From Streptococcus oralis (GTDB lineage Bacteria; Bacillota; Bacilli; Lactobacillales; Streptococcaceae), in NCBI RefSeq assembly GCF_001578935.1, contig NZ_KQ969521.1:1019190-1051798 (forward strand): a DNA stretch of 32,609 nt, written 5' to 3'. This document shows positions 9,296 to 16,559 of the stretch, piece after piece (the stretch's first letter is position 1; every line of letters begins with the position of its first letter). Below the pieces are notes generated by a model. It saw only the letters and a program-made list of their open reading frames with translations. It had not been told where the DNA came from and ran no database searches. A program made the translations under genes and the position numbers.

Positions 9296-9363
9296 TGATT
9301 TAAGTATTTTCTCTATCCAGATTGCTTTTTATAACATTCTAGTGAATTTTTTTCAGATATGAT

Positions 9364-9392
9364 TTGACAAGAACATTCTTTTAGTGTAGAAT
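9364..9392 (+). promoter_or_regulatory. Promoter of the amino-acid ABC operon
   Basis: TTGACA (9364-9369), exact 17-bp spacer, TAGAAT (9387-9392). It diverges from recJ. Confidence 0.85.
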
Positions 9393-9428
9393 CATGTTAT
9401 AAAATCTAACACAAGAAGGAGATCTCTC

Positions 9429-10187
9429 ATGGCTTTAGTAGAATTTAAACACGTCGAAAAATATTACGGAAACTACCACGCACTCCGCGACATCAATCTC
9501 CGTTTTGAAAAAGGACAAGTTGTTGTCCTGCTTGGACCTTCTGGTTCTGGGAAGTCCACTCTTATCCGTACAATCAATGGTTTGGAGGCTGTTGACAAAG
9601 GAAGTCTCCTGGTCAATGGACACCAAGTAGCAGGTGCCAGTCAGAAGGATTTAGTTCCTCTTCGTAAGGAAGTCGGCATGGTTTTCCAACATTTTAACCT
9701 TTATCCACACAAAACAGTGTTAGAAAACGTGACACTTGCGCCCATTAAAGTTCTAGGAATTGATAAAAAAGAAGCTGAAAAAACAGCCCAAAAATATCTG
9801 GAATTTGTAAATATGTGGGACAAGAAAGATTCCTATCCCGCTATGCTATCTGGTGGACAAAAACAGCGGATCGCCATCGCTCGTGGTCTTGCCATGCATC
9901 CGGAACTCCTCCTCTTTGATGAACCAACATCTGCTCTCGACCCTGAAACCATCGGAGATGTTCTAGCAGTTATGCAAAAACTGGCACATGACGGGATGAA
10001 CATGATCATCGTTACCCACGAAATGGGCTTTGCTAGAGAGGTTGCAGATCGCATTATCTTTATGGCCGACGGAGAGGTTTTAGTAGATACGACAGATGTC
10101 GATGACTTTTTCGACAATCCAAGCGAACCTCGTGCCCAACAATTCCTCAGCAAAATTATCAACCACGAAAGTGACAAAGTCAAATAA
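9429..10187 (+). CDS. Polar amino-acid ABC transporter ATPase (GlnQ/HisP family)
   Basis: This 252-aa ATPase has Walker A GPSGSGKST (36-44), Q-loop QHFNLYPH, signature LSGGQKQR (140-147), Walker B LLLFDEPTSALD (ending near 171) and the switch His197. The sequence type is that of the glutamine, histidine and other polar amino-acid importers. It energises the two permeases encoded downstream. AAGGAGA precedes the ATG. It is first of four genes, and 10 bp separate it from the binding-protein gene. The exact amino acid carried cannot be told from sequence. Confidence 0.93.
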   Translation: MALVEFKHVEKYYGNYHALRDINLRFEKGQVVVLLGPSGSGKSTLIRTINGLEAVDKGSLLVNGHQVAGASQKDLVPLRKEVGMVFQHFNLYPHKTVLENVTLAPIKVLGIDKKEAEKTAQKYLEFVNMWDKKDSYPAMLSGGQKQRIAIARGLAMHPELLLFDEPTSALDPETIGDVLAVMQKLAHDGMNMIIVTHEMGFAREVADRIIFMADGEVLVDTTDVDDFFDNPSEPRAQQFLSKIINHESDKVK

Positions 10188-10197
10188 GGAGGCGCCT

Positions 10198-10992
10198 ATG
10201 AAAAAGAAATTCTTTTTATCCGCATTATTGATTAGCCTTTTCAGCCTTGCTGCTGCTAAACCAATTCAGGCTGATACCAATGTCGCAGACATTCAAAAAA
10301 GAGGCGAACTGGTTGTCGGTGTCAAACAAGACGTTCCCAATTTTGGCTACAAGGACCCCAAGACAGGGACCTATTCTGGTATCGAAACCGACTTAGCCAA
10401 GATGATTGCAGACGAACTCAAGGTCAAGGTTCGCTACGTTCCTGTTACCGCTCAAACCCGCGGTCCACTACTAGACAATGAACAGGTCGACATGGATATC
10501 GCAACCTTCACCATCACAGACGAACGTAAAAAACTCTATAACTTCACCAGTCCCTACTATACGGACGCTTCTGGTTTTTTGGTCAATAAATCCGCCAACA
10601 TCAAAAGCATTGAGGACCTAAACGGTAAAACGATTGGGGTTGCCCAAGGCTCCATCACCCAGCGCTTGATCACTGAACTGGGCAAAAAGAAAGGTCTAAC
10701 CTTTAAATTCGTCGAGCTTGGTTCCTACCCAGAATTGATTACTTCCCTTCACGCTCATCGTATTGATGCCTTTTCCGTGGATCGCTCTATCCTGTCTGGC
10801 TACATTAGTAAACGGACTGAACTACTAGATGATAGTTTCAAGCCATCTGACTACGGTATCGTCACCAAGAAATCAAATACCGAGCTAAACGACTATCTTG
10901 ATACCTTGGTCACTAAATGGAGCAAGGATGGTAGTTTGCAGAAACTCTATGACCGTTACAAGCTCAAACCATCTAGCCATACCGCAGATTAA
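10198..10992 (+). CDS. Amino-acid ABC transporter substrate-binding protein without lipobox
   Basis: This 264-aa family-3 solute-binding protein (SBP_bac_3) captures an amino acid outside the cell for the adjacent permeases. It has a typical signal peptide (KKKFFLSALLISLFSLAAAKPIQA) cleaved before about Asp25, then the lobe-1 start (RGELVVGVKQDVPNFGY) and the signature DERKKLYNFTSPYY. There is no Cys in or near the signal peptide, so it is not a standard lipoprotein, which is unusual for a Gram-positive binding protein. The start at 10198 follows AAGGAGG. An in-frame ATG about 100 bp upstream lies inside the ATPase gene and is not used. Confidence 0.92.
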   Translation: MKKKFFLSALLISLFSLAAAKPIQADTNVADIQKRGELVVGVKQDVPNFGYKDPKTGTYSGIETDLAKMIADELKVKVRYVPVTAQTRGPLLDNEQVDMDIATFTITDERKKLYNFTSPYYTDASGFLVNKSANIKSIEDLNGKTIGVAQGSITQRLITELGKKKGLTFKFVELGSYPELITSLHAHRIDAFSVDRSILSGYISKRTELLDDSFKPSDYGIVTKKSNTELNDYLDTLVTKWSKDGSLQKLYDRYKLKPSSHTAD

Positions 10993-11004
10993 GGAGGACA
11001 CCCC

Positions 11005-11682
11005 ATGACAGATTTATCATCTTGGACAGCCTATTTTCAGGATTTTGGACAATTTTTCAATGGTTTCCTCTTCACCCTTGCCCTAGCAATCGGATCCTTT
11101 ATCCTCGCTATGGTTTTGGGCATCTTCTTTGGGGCCATGTCAACCAGTAAACGCCCATTCTTGCGTGTTTTGGCTCGTATCTTTGTCGAATTTTATCAAA
11201 ATACTCCCCTCTTGGTGCAGTTTGTCATCGTCTTCTATGGTTTGCCTCTTATCAGTGAACACACCATCATGATTCCGATTTATTGGACAGCTGTACTCTG
11301 CGTGGGACTCTATCACGGAGCTTATATTGCTGAGGTTATTCGTTCAGGGATTCAGTCTATTCCTAGTGGTCAGATGGAGGCCGCCTTGTCGCAAGGTTTT
11401 ACCTATATCAGTGCCATGCGCTTGATTATCTTGCCTCAGGCCTTCCGTATCATTCTCCCACCTTTGACCAACCAAATCGTCAACCTCATCAAGAATACTT
11501 CGACAGTCGCTATCATCTCTGGAGTAGACTTGATGTTTGTGACCAAATCTTGGTCAGCTCTCAACGGAAATTACATTCCAGCCTTTTTAGGTGCTGCCCT
11601 GCTCTACTTTGCTCTTTGCTTCCCTGTTGCCCAGTTTGGTCGCAAGATGGAGCAAGCCAACAAAAAAGCCTATTCACTTTAG
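11005..11682 (+). CDS. Amino-acid ABC transporter permease (HisM/GlnP family), first subunit
   Basis: This 225-aa integral membrane protein has about five hydrophobic helices and the permease EAA loop (EAALSQGFTYISAMRLIILPQAFRI), which docks on the ATPase. The N-terminal VEFYQNTPLLVQ motif is typical of polar amino-acid permeases. AAGGAGG precedes the start, 12 bp after the binding-protein gene. It should form a heterodimer with the next gene product. Confidence 0.92.
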   Translation: MTDLSSWTAYFQDFGQFFNGFLFTLALAIGSFILAMVLGIFFGAMSTSKRPFLRVLARIFVEFYQNTPLLVQFVIVFYGLPLISEHTIMIPIYWTAVLCVGLYHGAYIAEVIRSGIQSIPSGQMEAALSQGFTYISAMRLIILPQAFRIILPPLTNQIVNLIKNTSTVAIISGVDLMFVTKSWSALNGNYIPAFLGAALLYFALCFPVAQFGRKMEQANKKAYSL

Positions 11683-11691
11683 GAGGTTACT

Positions 11692-12351
11692 ATGGAATCC
11701 ATTTTAGAAGTTTTAACCCCAGATAACCTAATCTTTATCTTTAAAGGATTTGGCTTGACCCTCTATATTTCTCTGATTGCCATCGTCCTCTCTACCCTTA
11801 TCGGTACAGTTCTAGCGGTCATGAGAAATGGGAAAAATCCTGTTTTACGGATCATCTCCAGCATTTATATCGAGTTTGTACGTAACGTTCCCAACCTCCT
11901 CTGGATTTTCACCATCTTTTTAGTGTTTAAGATGAAGTCCACACCAGCTGGTATTACTGCCTTTACCCTCTTTACCTCAGCAGCCCTAGCTGAGATTATC
12001 CGAGGCGGTCTCAATGCCGTGGACAAAGGCCAGTACGAAGCAGGAATGTCGCAAGGATTCACTTCAGTGCAAATCCTCTACCACATCATTCTCCCACAAG
12101 CAATCCGCAAAATGCTACCGGCTATCATTTCACAGTTTGTAACTGTAATCAAGGATACCAGTCTTCTCTACTCTGTTATCGCCCTACAAGAACTCTTTGG
12201 AGCCAGCCAAATTCTCATGGGACGCTATTTCGAACCAGAGCAGGTCTTCAGTCTTTATATCCTGATTGCCTTGATTTACTTTATCTTTAACTTTGCCATT
12301 TCTAGCCTGTCTCATAAGCTAGCAAAACGTTGGCAACAAGCTGCAGAATAA
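11692..12351 (+). CDS. Amino-acid ABC transporter permease, second subunit
   Basis: This 219-aa membrane protein is of the same family as its upstream neighbour, with IEFVRNVPNLLW and the EAA loop (EAGMSQGFTSVQILYHIILPQAIRK). Its start is 9 bp after the first permease, with AGGAGG before it. Having two different permeases implies a heterodimeric channel. A strong terminator follows. Confidence 0.92.
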   Translation: MESILEVLTPDNLIFIFKGFGLTLYISLIAIVLSTLIGTVLAVMRNGKNPVLRIISSIYIEFVRNVPNLLWIFTIFLVFKMKSTPAGITAFTLFTSAALAEIIRGGLNAVDKGQYEAGMSQGFTSVQILYHIILPQAIRKMLPAIISQFVTVIKDTSLLYSVIALQELFGASQILMGRYFEPEQVFSLYILIALIYFIFNFAISSLSHKLAKRWQQAAE

Positions 12352-12356
12352 AAACG

Positions 12357-12390
12357 AAATGTGAACTCGAAACAAGGGTTCACATTTTTT
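12357..12390 (+). terminator. Intrinsic terminator of the ABC operon
   Basis: Perfect 10-bp stem AAATGTGAAC / GTTCACATTT with an 11-nt loop and a T6 tail. Its sequence is closely repeated at 13274-13306 after the next gene. Confidence 0.9.
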
Positions 12391-12439
12391 GCTATAAATG
12401 AAAAAGAGCAACTCAATGCTATGCAAACGTTTTACTTTT

Positions 12440-12448
12440 TGGTAAAAT
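12440..12448 (+). promoter_or_regulatory. Extended -10 promoter of the nucleotidyltransferase-like gene
   Basis: TGGTAAAAT lies 32 bp before the ATG, with a poor -35. AAGGAG at 12468-12473 is the ribosome site. Confidence 0.55.
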
Positions 12449-12480
12449 GACTTTAAAACCATAAAGCAAGGAGAAAAATC

Positions 12481-13263
12481 ATGATCCACGAACTTTGCAA
12501 AGAATTCTCTCAACTGGAACAAGTAGAAGCTATTGCTCTTGGTGGTTCTCGTGCAGGACAAACCTACGATCAAAATTCTGACTATGATGTCTATGTCTAT
12601 CTTAACTCACCTATTGACGAAAAAACTCGTCAAATCATTCTTAGCAACTATTGCTCCTATATGGAAATTGGAAACCAGTTTTGGGAGTTAGAGGATGACT
12701 GCGTACTAAACAACGGTATCGAAATCGAGTTGATTTATCGTTCGATGGAGTCGTTTGAACAGGAATTGAACTCAACCGTTTTTCAGCATCAAGCCCAAAA
12801 CTCTTATACAACCTGTATGTGGCACAATCTACTCCACAGCAAGATTTTATACGACCCGAATGGACACTATGCTTCTCTCCAAAAGACTTACCAGATTCCC
12901 TATCCACAAGAACTCAAAAAGCATATCATCGAAAGGCAACTCCTTTTGCTAGAGCAAGCCATGCCTGCCTTCTCTCACCAAATAGAAAAAGCTATCAAAC
13001 GCCAAGATCTTCTCAGCATGAATCATCGTACGAGTGAGTTTTTTGCTTCCTACTTTGACTTGTTATTTGCGCTCAATGAGCAAACCCATCCTGGTGAAAA
13101 ACGAATGTTGGAGTACGCAAAGACCAATTGTACACTCCTCCCTAAGCAATTTGAAGAAACTATTCGCAAGTATTTCCAACTACTCTACCAACCACAACAA
13201 GGAGAACAAGCGGTTGTAACCTTACAAACCATTCTGAACCAACTAAAGGCCATTTTGCCATGA
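12481..13263 (+). CDS. Nucleotidyltransferase-fold protein (DUF4037-like)
   Basis: This 260-aa soluble protein carries the polymerase-beta nucleotidyltransferase signature: GGSRAG (21-26) and SDYDVYVYL (33-41), i.e. GS-x10-DxD with acids Asp34 and Asp36. A third acid may be in GIEIELIY. The C-terminal half is helical and resembles the DUF4037 / aminoglycoside-nucleotidyltransferase-like arrangement. Such proteins transfer nucleotides to small molecules, RNA or proteins, and the substrate is not predictable here. It is a single-gene unit between two similar terminators. A toxin-antitoxin MNT role seems less likely because there is no HEPN partner and the protein is long. Confidence 0.8.
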   Translation: MIHELCKEFSQLEQVEAIALGGSRAGQTYDQNSDYDVYVYLNSPIDEKTRQIILSNYCSYMEIGNQFWELEDDCVLNNGIEIELIYRSMESFEQELNSTVFQHQAQNSYTTCMWHNLLHSKILYDPNGHYASLQKTYQIPYPQELKKHIIERQLLLLEQAMPAFSHQIEKAIKRQDLLSMNHRTSEFFASYFDLLFALNEQTHPGEKRMLEYAKTNCTLLPKQFEETIRKYFQLLYQPQQGEQAVVTLQTILNQLKAILP

Positions 13264-13273
13264 GTAAAAAATG

Positions 13274-13306
13274 AAATGTGAACCTGAAACTGAGGCTCAC
13301 ATTTTT
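13274..13306 (+). terminator. Intrinsic terminator of the nucleotidyltransferase-like gene
   Basis: An 11-bp stem (arms 13274-13284 and 13294-13304, one mismatch) with T5 overlapping the end. The arm and flank sequence nearly repeats the terminator at 12357-12390. Confidence 0.85.
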
Positions 13307-13383
13307 CTTTATAGTTTACCGTAAAGCATCTAGTACACTTTACCACAATTCTTCTTGCCCAACTCATAAAAAGAGCGGCAATA

Positions 13384-13406
13384 GAAAAAGAGAACCTTAG
13401 TCCTCT
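13384..13406 (-). terminator. Intrinsic terminator of the Rrf2 gene
   Basis: A 7-bp stem with one G-U (arms 13389-13395 and 13400-13406), 4-nt loop and T5 on the minus strand. The 5' arm begins at the stop codon. Confidence 0.75.
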
Positions 13407-13843
13407 TACTTAGACAGTTTATTCTGAGCATCGGCTACAATCTGAGCCAGACTTGTCTGACGCAGTTGGTTTTCCATAGCTGCTTGAACATCAAACAGCT
13501 TTTGGTCCAAAACTGCATGGATATTAGCACCAATTGGGCAATTAGGATTTGGATTGTCATGAAAACTAAAGAGCTTTCCAGATTTTCCTAAACACTCTAC
13601 AGCTTGGTAGACATCCAACAAACTGATCTCCTGAAGGTCTTTTATGATTTCAGTTCCTCCCGTACCACGAGCAACTGAAATCAATCCAGCTTTTTTGAGT
13701 TGCGATAAAGTCTTACGGATAATGACTGGATTGACTCCAACACTAGCCGCAAGAAAATCGCTGGTTACTTTACTTTCTGTATCCTGCATTGCAATAATAA
13801 TCATCATATGGGTCGCAATGGTAAATCGACTTGAAATTTGCAT
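13406..13843 (-). CDS. Rrf2-family transcriptional regulator (YwnA-like)
   Basis: This 145-aa protein has the Rrf2 winged helix-turn-helix (residues about 2-65: SSRFTIATHMM, DFLAASVGVNPVIIRKTLSQLKKAGLI) and the following GTGGTEI wing. Rrf2 proteins sense redox state, nitric oxide or metabolites, often through three clustered Cys holding an Fe-S cluster. Here only Cys84 and Cys102 are present, so an IscR/NsrR-type cluster is unlikely. AAAGGAG precedes the ATG. Its own promoter carries a palindrome, suggesting autoregulation. No obvious target gene is adjacent. Confidence 0.88.
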   Translation of the reverse strand: MQISSRFTIATHMMIIIAMQDTESKVTSDFLAASVGVNPVIIRKTLSQLKKAGLISVARGTGGTEIIKDLQEISLLDVYQAVECLGKSGKLFSFHDNPNPNCPIGANIHAVLDQKLFDVQAAMENQLRQTSLAQIVADAQNKLSK

Positions 13844-13882
13844 CTTCTTCTCCTTTCATTGATATTTTATTCATCTTTTCCC

Positions 13883-13918
13883 GTATAAACATTATACCGT
13901 TTTTGGTTTTCCTGTCAA
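13883..13918 (-). promoter_or_regulatory. Promoter of the Rrf2 gene with overlapping palindrome
   Basis: Minus strand: TTGACA (13913-13918), 16-bp spacer, TATAAT (13891-13896). A perfect inverted repeat GTATAA-N3-TTATAC spans 13883-13897 and covers the whole -10, a position expected for a repressor operator. Confidence 0.8.
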
Positions 13919-13947
13919 ATACTAACGACTGATTATCTTCTCAATGC

Positions 13948-14002
13948 AAAAAGTCCTGTATCCCTCCTGGTACCCAGAACAGCGGAGGACATACAAAGAC
14001 TT
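13948..14002 (-). terminator. Long interrupted hairpin terminating the unknown membrane-protein gene
   Basis: Paired blocks AAGTC/GACTT, TGTAT/ATACA and CTCC/GGAG, separated by small internal loops, surround a central loop. The minus strand then reads T5. It begins within 10 bp of the stop codon. A T7 run on the plus side means it could also work in reverse. Confidence 0.65.
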
Positions 14003-14008
14003 ATTTTT

Positions 14009-14950
14009 TTATGCAATTTTACGGACAATCCCTTTTGTTTTATGACTTGACCAAACCGAGCTGATAGACACCCCAGCACCAACTAAGGTAAACACAGCTA
14101 ACATAGCTAGATTATAAAAATAGTCATCTGGGAAATCACCGCTAAAGATCAATTCATTCACCACTCGGAAAGCAAAGGCAAACTCAACCCCTAGTTTGGA
14201 AACGACTTCCATCGCCAAATCAATTTGATTCACTAGAAAGACAGTAATCACCATCCAAATAGAGGAAATCACAATCCCCTTTCGAGATACCTTTCTTCCA
14301 AGGATTTCATATCCTTTAATGGTACAAATCCCCAGAACAATACCCGCTACCATAGCCACATAACCTAGACGAGCGATAAATAGAGCAACTGCTCCACCAA
14401 TCAAGGCTCCAAGCAAAGCACCGACTGCTCCAAGAAGAACATTTTCCTTTTGATTTTGATAAGAATCTACCTCAATCTGAAGATTGCTCTTCAGCAATTG
14501 ATAGCTTTCCTCGTTGATAAGGAAAATTGAATCACCTAATTGATAGAGACCAACGGGACCCTCCTGACCGCTATAGCCACACACTTGGACGAAATGATGG
14601 GTTTCAAGGAATGCAACGAGGTCTGTTATGAGCGTCTGTAACTTTTCAATTGTTTTTGATTTGCGCATGGCACCTTTTACGACAAAAGAAACAAGGTACT
14701 GATTGATAGACAAGGTCGACAAGTTTGGAAGAGATTCACTCTTAAACTCATCCCAAACCAATTCATTTTCTTCCGAATCCGCAGGATTGCCATTCAAACT
14801 CACACTGACACAAAGTCGAAACTGATTTTTCACATCAGTTTCTTGCAGGAAAAGTAAATAGCCTGACTGCGTGCCATAAATACTACGCGAATCTTCGTCA
14901 AATTGCAAGCCCAACTCCGAGGCAATAGCGTGTAACTCTTCTGGTTTCAT
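14009..14950 (-). CDS. Unknown protein: soluble N-terminal domain plus four membrane helices
   Basis: I do not recognise this 313-aa protein. Residues 1-165 look soluble, with alternating strands and one CGYSGQEGP segment. Predicted helices follow at about 172-192 (Gly-rich GALLGALIGGAVALFIARLG), 196-213, 226-242 and 279-299, ending in a basic tail. There is no signal peptide, so the N-terminal domain is probably cytoplasmic. The start at 14950 (MKPEELHAIA) follows GAGGAG at good spacing, and the 15 codons upstream are open but not preferred. It has its own promoter (15013-15041) and terminator. Function unknown. Confidence 0.75.
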   Translation of the reverse strand: MKPEELHAIASELGLQFDEDSRSIYGTQSGYLLFLQETDVKNQFRLCVSVSLNGNPADSEENELVWDEFKSESLPNLSTLSINQYLVSFVVKGAMRKSKTIEKLQTLITDLVAFLETHHFVQVCGYSGQEGPVGLYQLGDSIFLINEESYQLLKSNLQIEVDSYQNQKENVLLGAVGALLGALIGGAVALFIARLGYVAMVAGIVLGICTIKGYEILGRKVSRKGIVISSIWMVITVFLVNQIDLAMEVVSKLGVEFAFAFRVVNELIFSGDFPDDYFYNLAMLAVFTLVGAGVSISSVWSSHKTKGIVRKIA

Positions 14951-15012
14951 TATCTGTCTCCTCTTATTTTGAATATCAATTAGTATGAGATTCAAATTAG
15001 TTATATTCCGTT

Positions 15013-15041
15013 ATTCTAACATAAATTTGAGAAGCCGTCAA
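15013..15041 (-). promoter_or_regulatory. Promoter of the unknown membrane-protein gene
   Basis: Minus strand: TTGACG (15036-15041), 17-bp spacer, TAGAAT (15013-15018) with TGT before it. Downstream, TTTGAAT and ATTCAAA arms 15 bp apart form a loose dyad before the ribosome site. Confidence 0.75.
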
Positions 15042-15110
15042 TTCGTATCCAGTTCGACTTATCGCGAAACAGCAGTCACTAGACTATCTGATTCCTAGCT
15101 AGAAGTCCTC

Positions 15111-15962
15111 TTAAAACCAATCTTTCTTGTCTCTTTCCATCCAGAGTTCAACATCCTGATCATAACCTTCTTGTTCACTGATTTGACCTAACAATTCGTG
15201 ATTATGAGTATGATGAATTCCATTTACTAAACTTTCATAGTAGACCTGAAAATAGGGGAGCTTCAAATCCTTAGCCAACTGCAATTCAGCTTCTACATCA
15301 TAATCCACTCGACGAAAATCAACATCAACCAAACCTGCTTCATCAAACTCTAAGATCATATACTGGGCTCGCAGATCCTTACGTAATCCCGCATCTAAAA
15401 AGAAGGGTTGCCCAATAGAACCTGGATTGAGAATCAACTGTCCGTCACTTCCATAACGAAGCAACTGTTGGTGGATATGACCATATACTGCGATAGAGGC
15501 GTGTGGATTCGTCACCAATCTATCAAAATCTTCTTGTTTTCCCGTATGAATCAACTCTCTACCCCAGTTTTTATCGGGGAGATGGTGAGTGACTCCCACC
15601 ATCAAATCACCAAACTGACGATGAACTTGCATGGGTTGATTATTGAGGTCTTCGATTTCTTCAGGGCTGACCTCCTCTAAGATGTACTGACTTTGACGCA
15701 GGAGATAACGATGGCTTGCTTTTGTAGGATCTAACTTGCGATGCAGACCACGCCAGAGACTATCCTCCCAATTTCCCAGCACTCTAGCAGTGATGGGCAA
15801 GCTAGCCAAGAGGTCCAAAATCCTTCTACGTCCTGTTCCAGGCATAAGAATATCCCCTAAAAGCCAGTATTGGTCTACGTTTGCCGCTTTAGCATCAGCC
15901 AGTACAGCTTCCAAGGCGCTTGTATTCCCATGTATGTCTGAAAGAACTGCTATTTTCGTCAT
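15111..15962 (-). CDS. Metallophosphoesterase, YfcE-like
   Basis: This 283-aa calcineurin-like phosphoesterase has the motifs SDIHGN, LLGDILMPG, GNWED (variant of GNHD), GVTHHLPD and YGHIHQQ, followed by LNPGSIGQP. All metal-binding blocks are present, so it should be active on a phosphodiester or phosphomonoester. The substrate is unknown. A C-terminal extension of about 80 residues follows the core. It is a paralogue of the gene at the left edge. There is no clear terminator after it, so some readthrough into the unknown membrane-protein gene is possible. Confidence 0.88.
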   Translation of the reverse strand: MTKIAVLSDIHGNTSALEAVLADAKAANVDQYWLLGDILMPGTGRRRILDLLASLPITARVLGNWEDSLWRGLHRKLDPTKASHRYLLRQSQYILEEVSPEEIEDLNNQPMQVHRQFGDLMVGVTHHLPDKNWGRELIHTGKQEDFDRLVTNPHASIAVYGHIHQQLLRYGSDGQLILNPGSIGQPFFLDAGLRKDLRAQYMILEFDEAGLVDVDFRRVDYDVEAELQLAKDLKLPYFQVYYESLVNGIHHTHNHELLGQISEQEGYDQDVELWMERDKKDWF

Positions 15963-15998
15963 TCTTTCTCCTCATTTCCTCTTACTTCTTTTGTTAGT

Positions 15999-16007
15999 AT
16001 TATAGCA
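15999..16007 (-). promoter_or_regulatory. Extended -10 promoter of the metallophosphoesterase
   Basis: The minus strand reads TGCTATAAT, 36 bp before the ATG. The -35 is weak. Confidence 0.6.
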
Positions 16008-16050
16008 GAAAACACTCCAAAAAATCACTATCACTACTTACCTGATTAAT

Positions 16051-16079
16051 TTGTAAGAGCTTCCAAATCGTGCTATAAT
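16051..16079 (+). promoter_or_regulatory. Promoter of the small membrane-protein gene
   Basis: TTGTAA (16051-16056), 17-bp spacer, TATAAT (16074-16079). The 15 bases around the -10 (16066-16080) differ at one position from those of the T-box promoter (16545-16559). Confidence 0.8.
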
Positions 16080-16084
16080 ATAGG

Positions 16085-16138
16085 TAGAGAGCTCCCCTTC
16101 ATTTAGGATCATGTGATCTTCAACATCTCTCTATTTTT
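16085..16138 (+). promoter_or_regulatory. Terminator-like hairpin in the 5' leader (possible attenuator)
   Basis: Outer stem TAGAGAG (16085-16091) / CTCTCTA (16127-16133) encloses an inner hairpin AGGATC-N4-GATCTT and is followed by T5. It starts at the predicted transcription start and ends about 20 bp before the next ribosome site, as an attenuator or small riboswitch would. I cannot match it to a known class. Confidence 0.55.
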
Positions 16139-16159
16139 GCAGATTGGAGGACTATTGCC

Positions 16160-16534
16160 ATGCGGAAATATCTTAAGTATATCCCCTACTGCCTTGTCAT
16201 TTTCTTCTTTTACTGGCCCCTCTATGAGTTGCTTTTGCTGCTGATATCTGATCCTTATACGCTGAAAGGGCTTTACATTTACAACATCATCCTCTTTTCA
16301 CCTTTGGCAACCTTCATCGTGTCCCTTCTTTATAGCTACCGTTTCCAATTCTCACTGTGGTGGTTGCTCGGTATTGCTCTTCTCTATTGCTTTACCATCA
16401 TCACTTTCAATGAATTCATTCTCGTTTATTTCCTAGCTTATGAACTCTTTGCCCTACTTGGTATGGCTTCTGGTTCAGGTATCAAATACATGCTCCAGCA
16501 AGGGAAAAACAAAAAAATTTCACAAAATCCTTGA
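16160..16534 (+). CDS. Small unknown membrane protein
   Basis: This 124-aa very hydrophobic protein has about four membrane segments (residues about 8-29, 38-60, 66-82 and 86-104) and a Lys-rich tail (QQGKNKKISQNP). No family recognised. TTGGAGG precedes the ATG. The last codon overlaps the -35 of the T-box promoter, so the gene abuts the threonine operon directly. Its leader contains a terminator-like hairpin. Confidence 0.7.
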   Translation: MRKYLKYIPYCLVIFFFYWPLYELLLLLISDPYTLKGLYIYNIILFSPLATFIVSLLYSYRFQFSLWWLLGIALLYCFTIITFNEFILVYFLAYELFALLGMASGSGIKYMLQQGKNKKISQNP

Positions 16535-16558
16535 AAATTCTCGCAATCATGCTATAAT
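16531..16558 (+). promoter_or_regulatory. Promoter of the threonine T-box operon
   Basis: TTGAAA (16531-16536), 16-bp spacer, TATAAT (16553-16558). The -35 overlaps the stop codon of the upstream gene. Confidence 0.85.
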
Positions 16559-16559
16559 A

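Noticed and set aside
10096..10197. Upstream start for the amino-acid binding protein
   Set aside because: It overlaps the ATPase gene and would hide the signal peptide. The start at 10198 has AAGGAGG.
12481..13263. Toxin-antitoxin MNT/HEPN pair
   Set aside because: There is no HEPN gene next to it and the protein is about twice the length of an MNT antitoxin.
13321..13343. GTAAAG / CTTTAC inverted repeat between the nucleotidyltransferase-like and Rrf2 genes
   Set aside because: Only 6-bp arms in a convergent gap with no promoter and no T tract. Probably chance.
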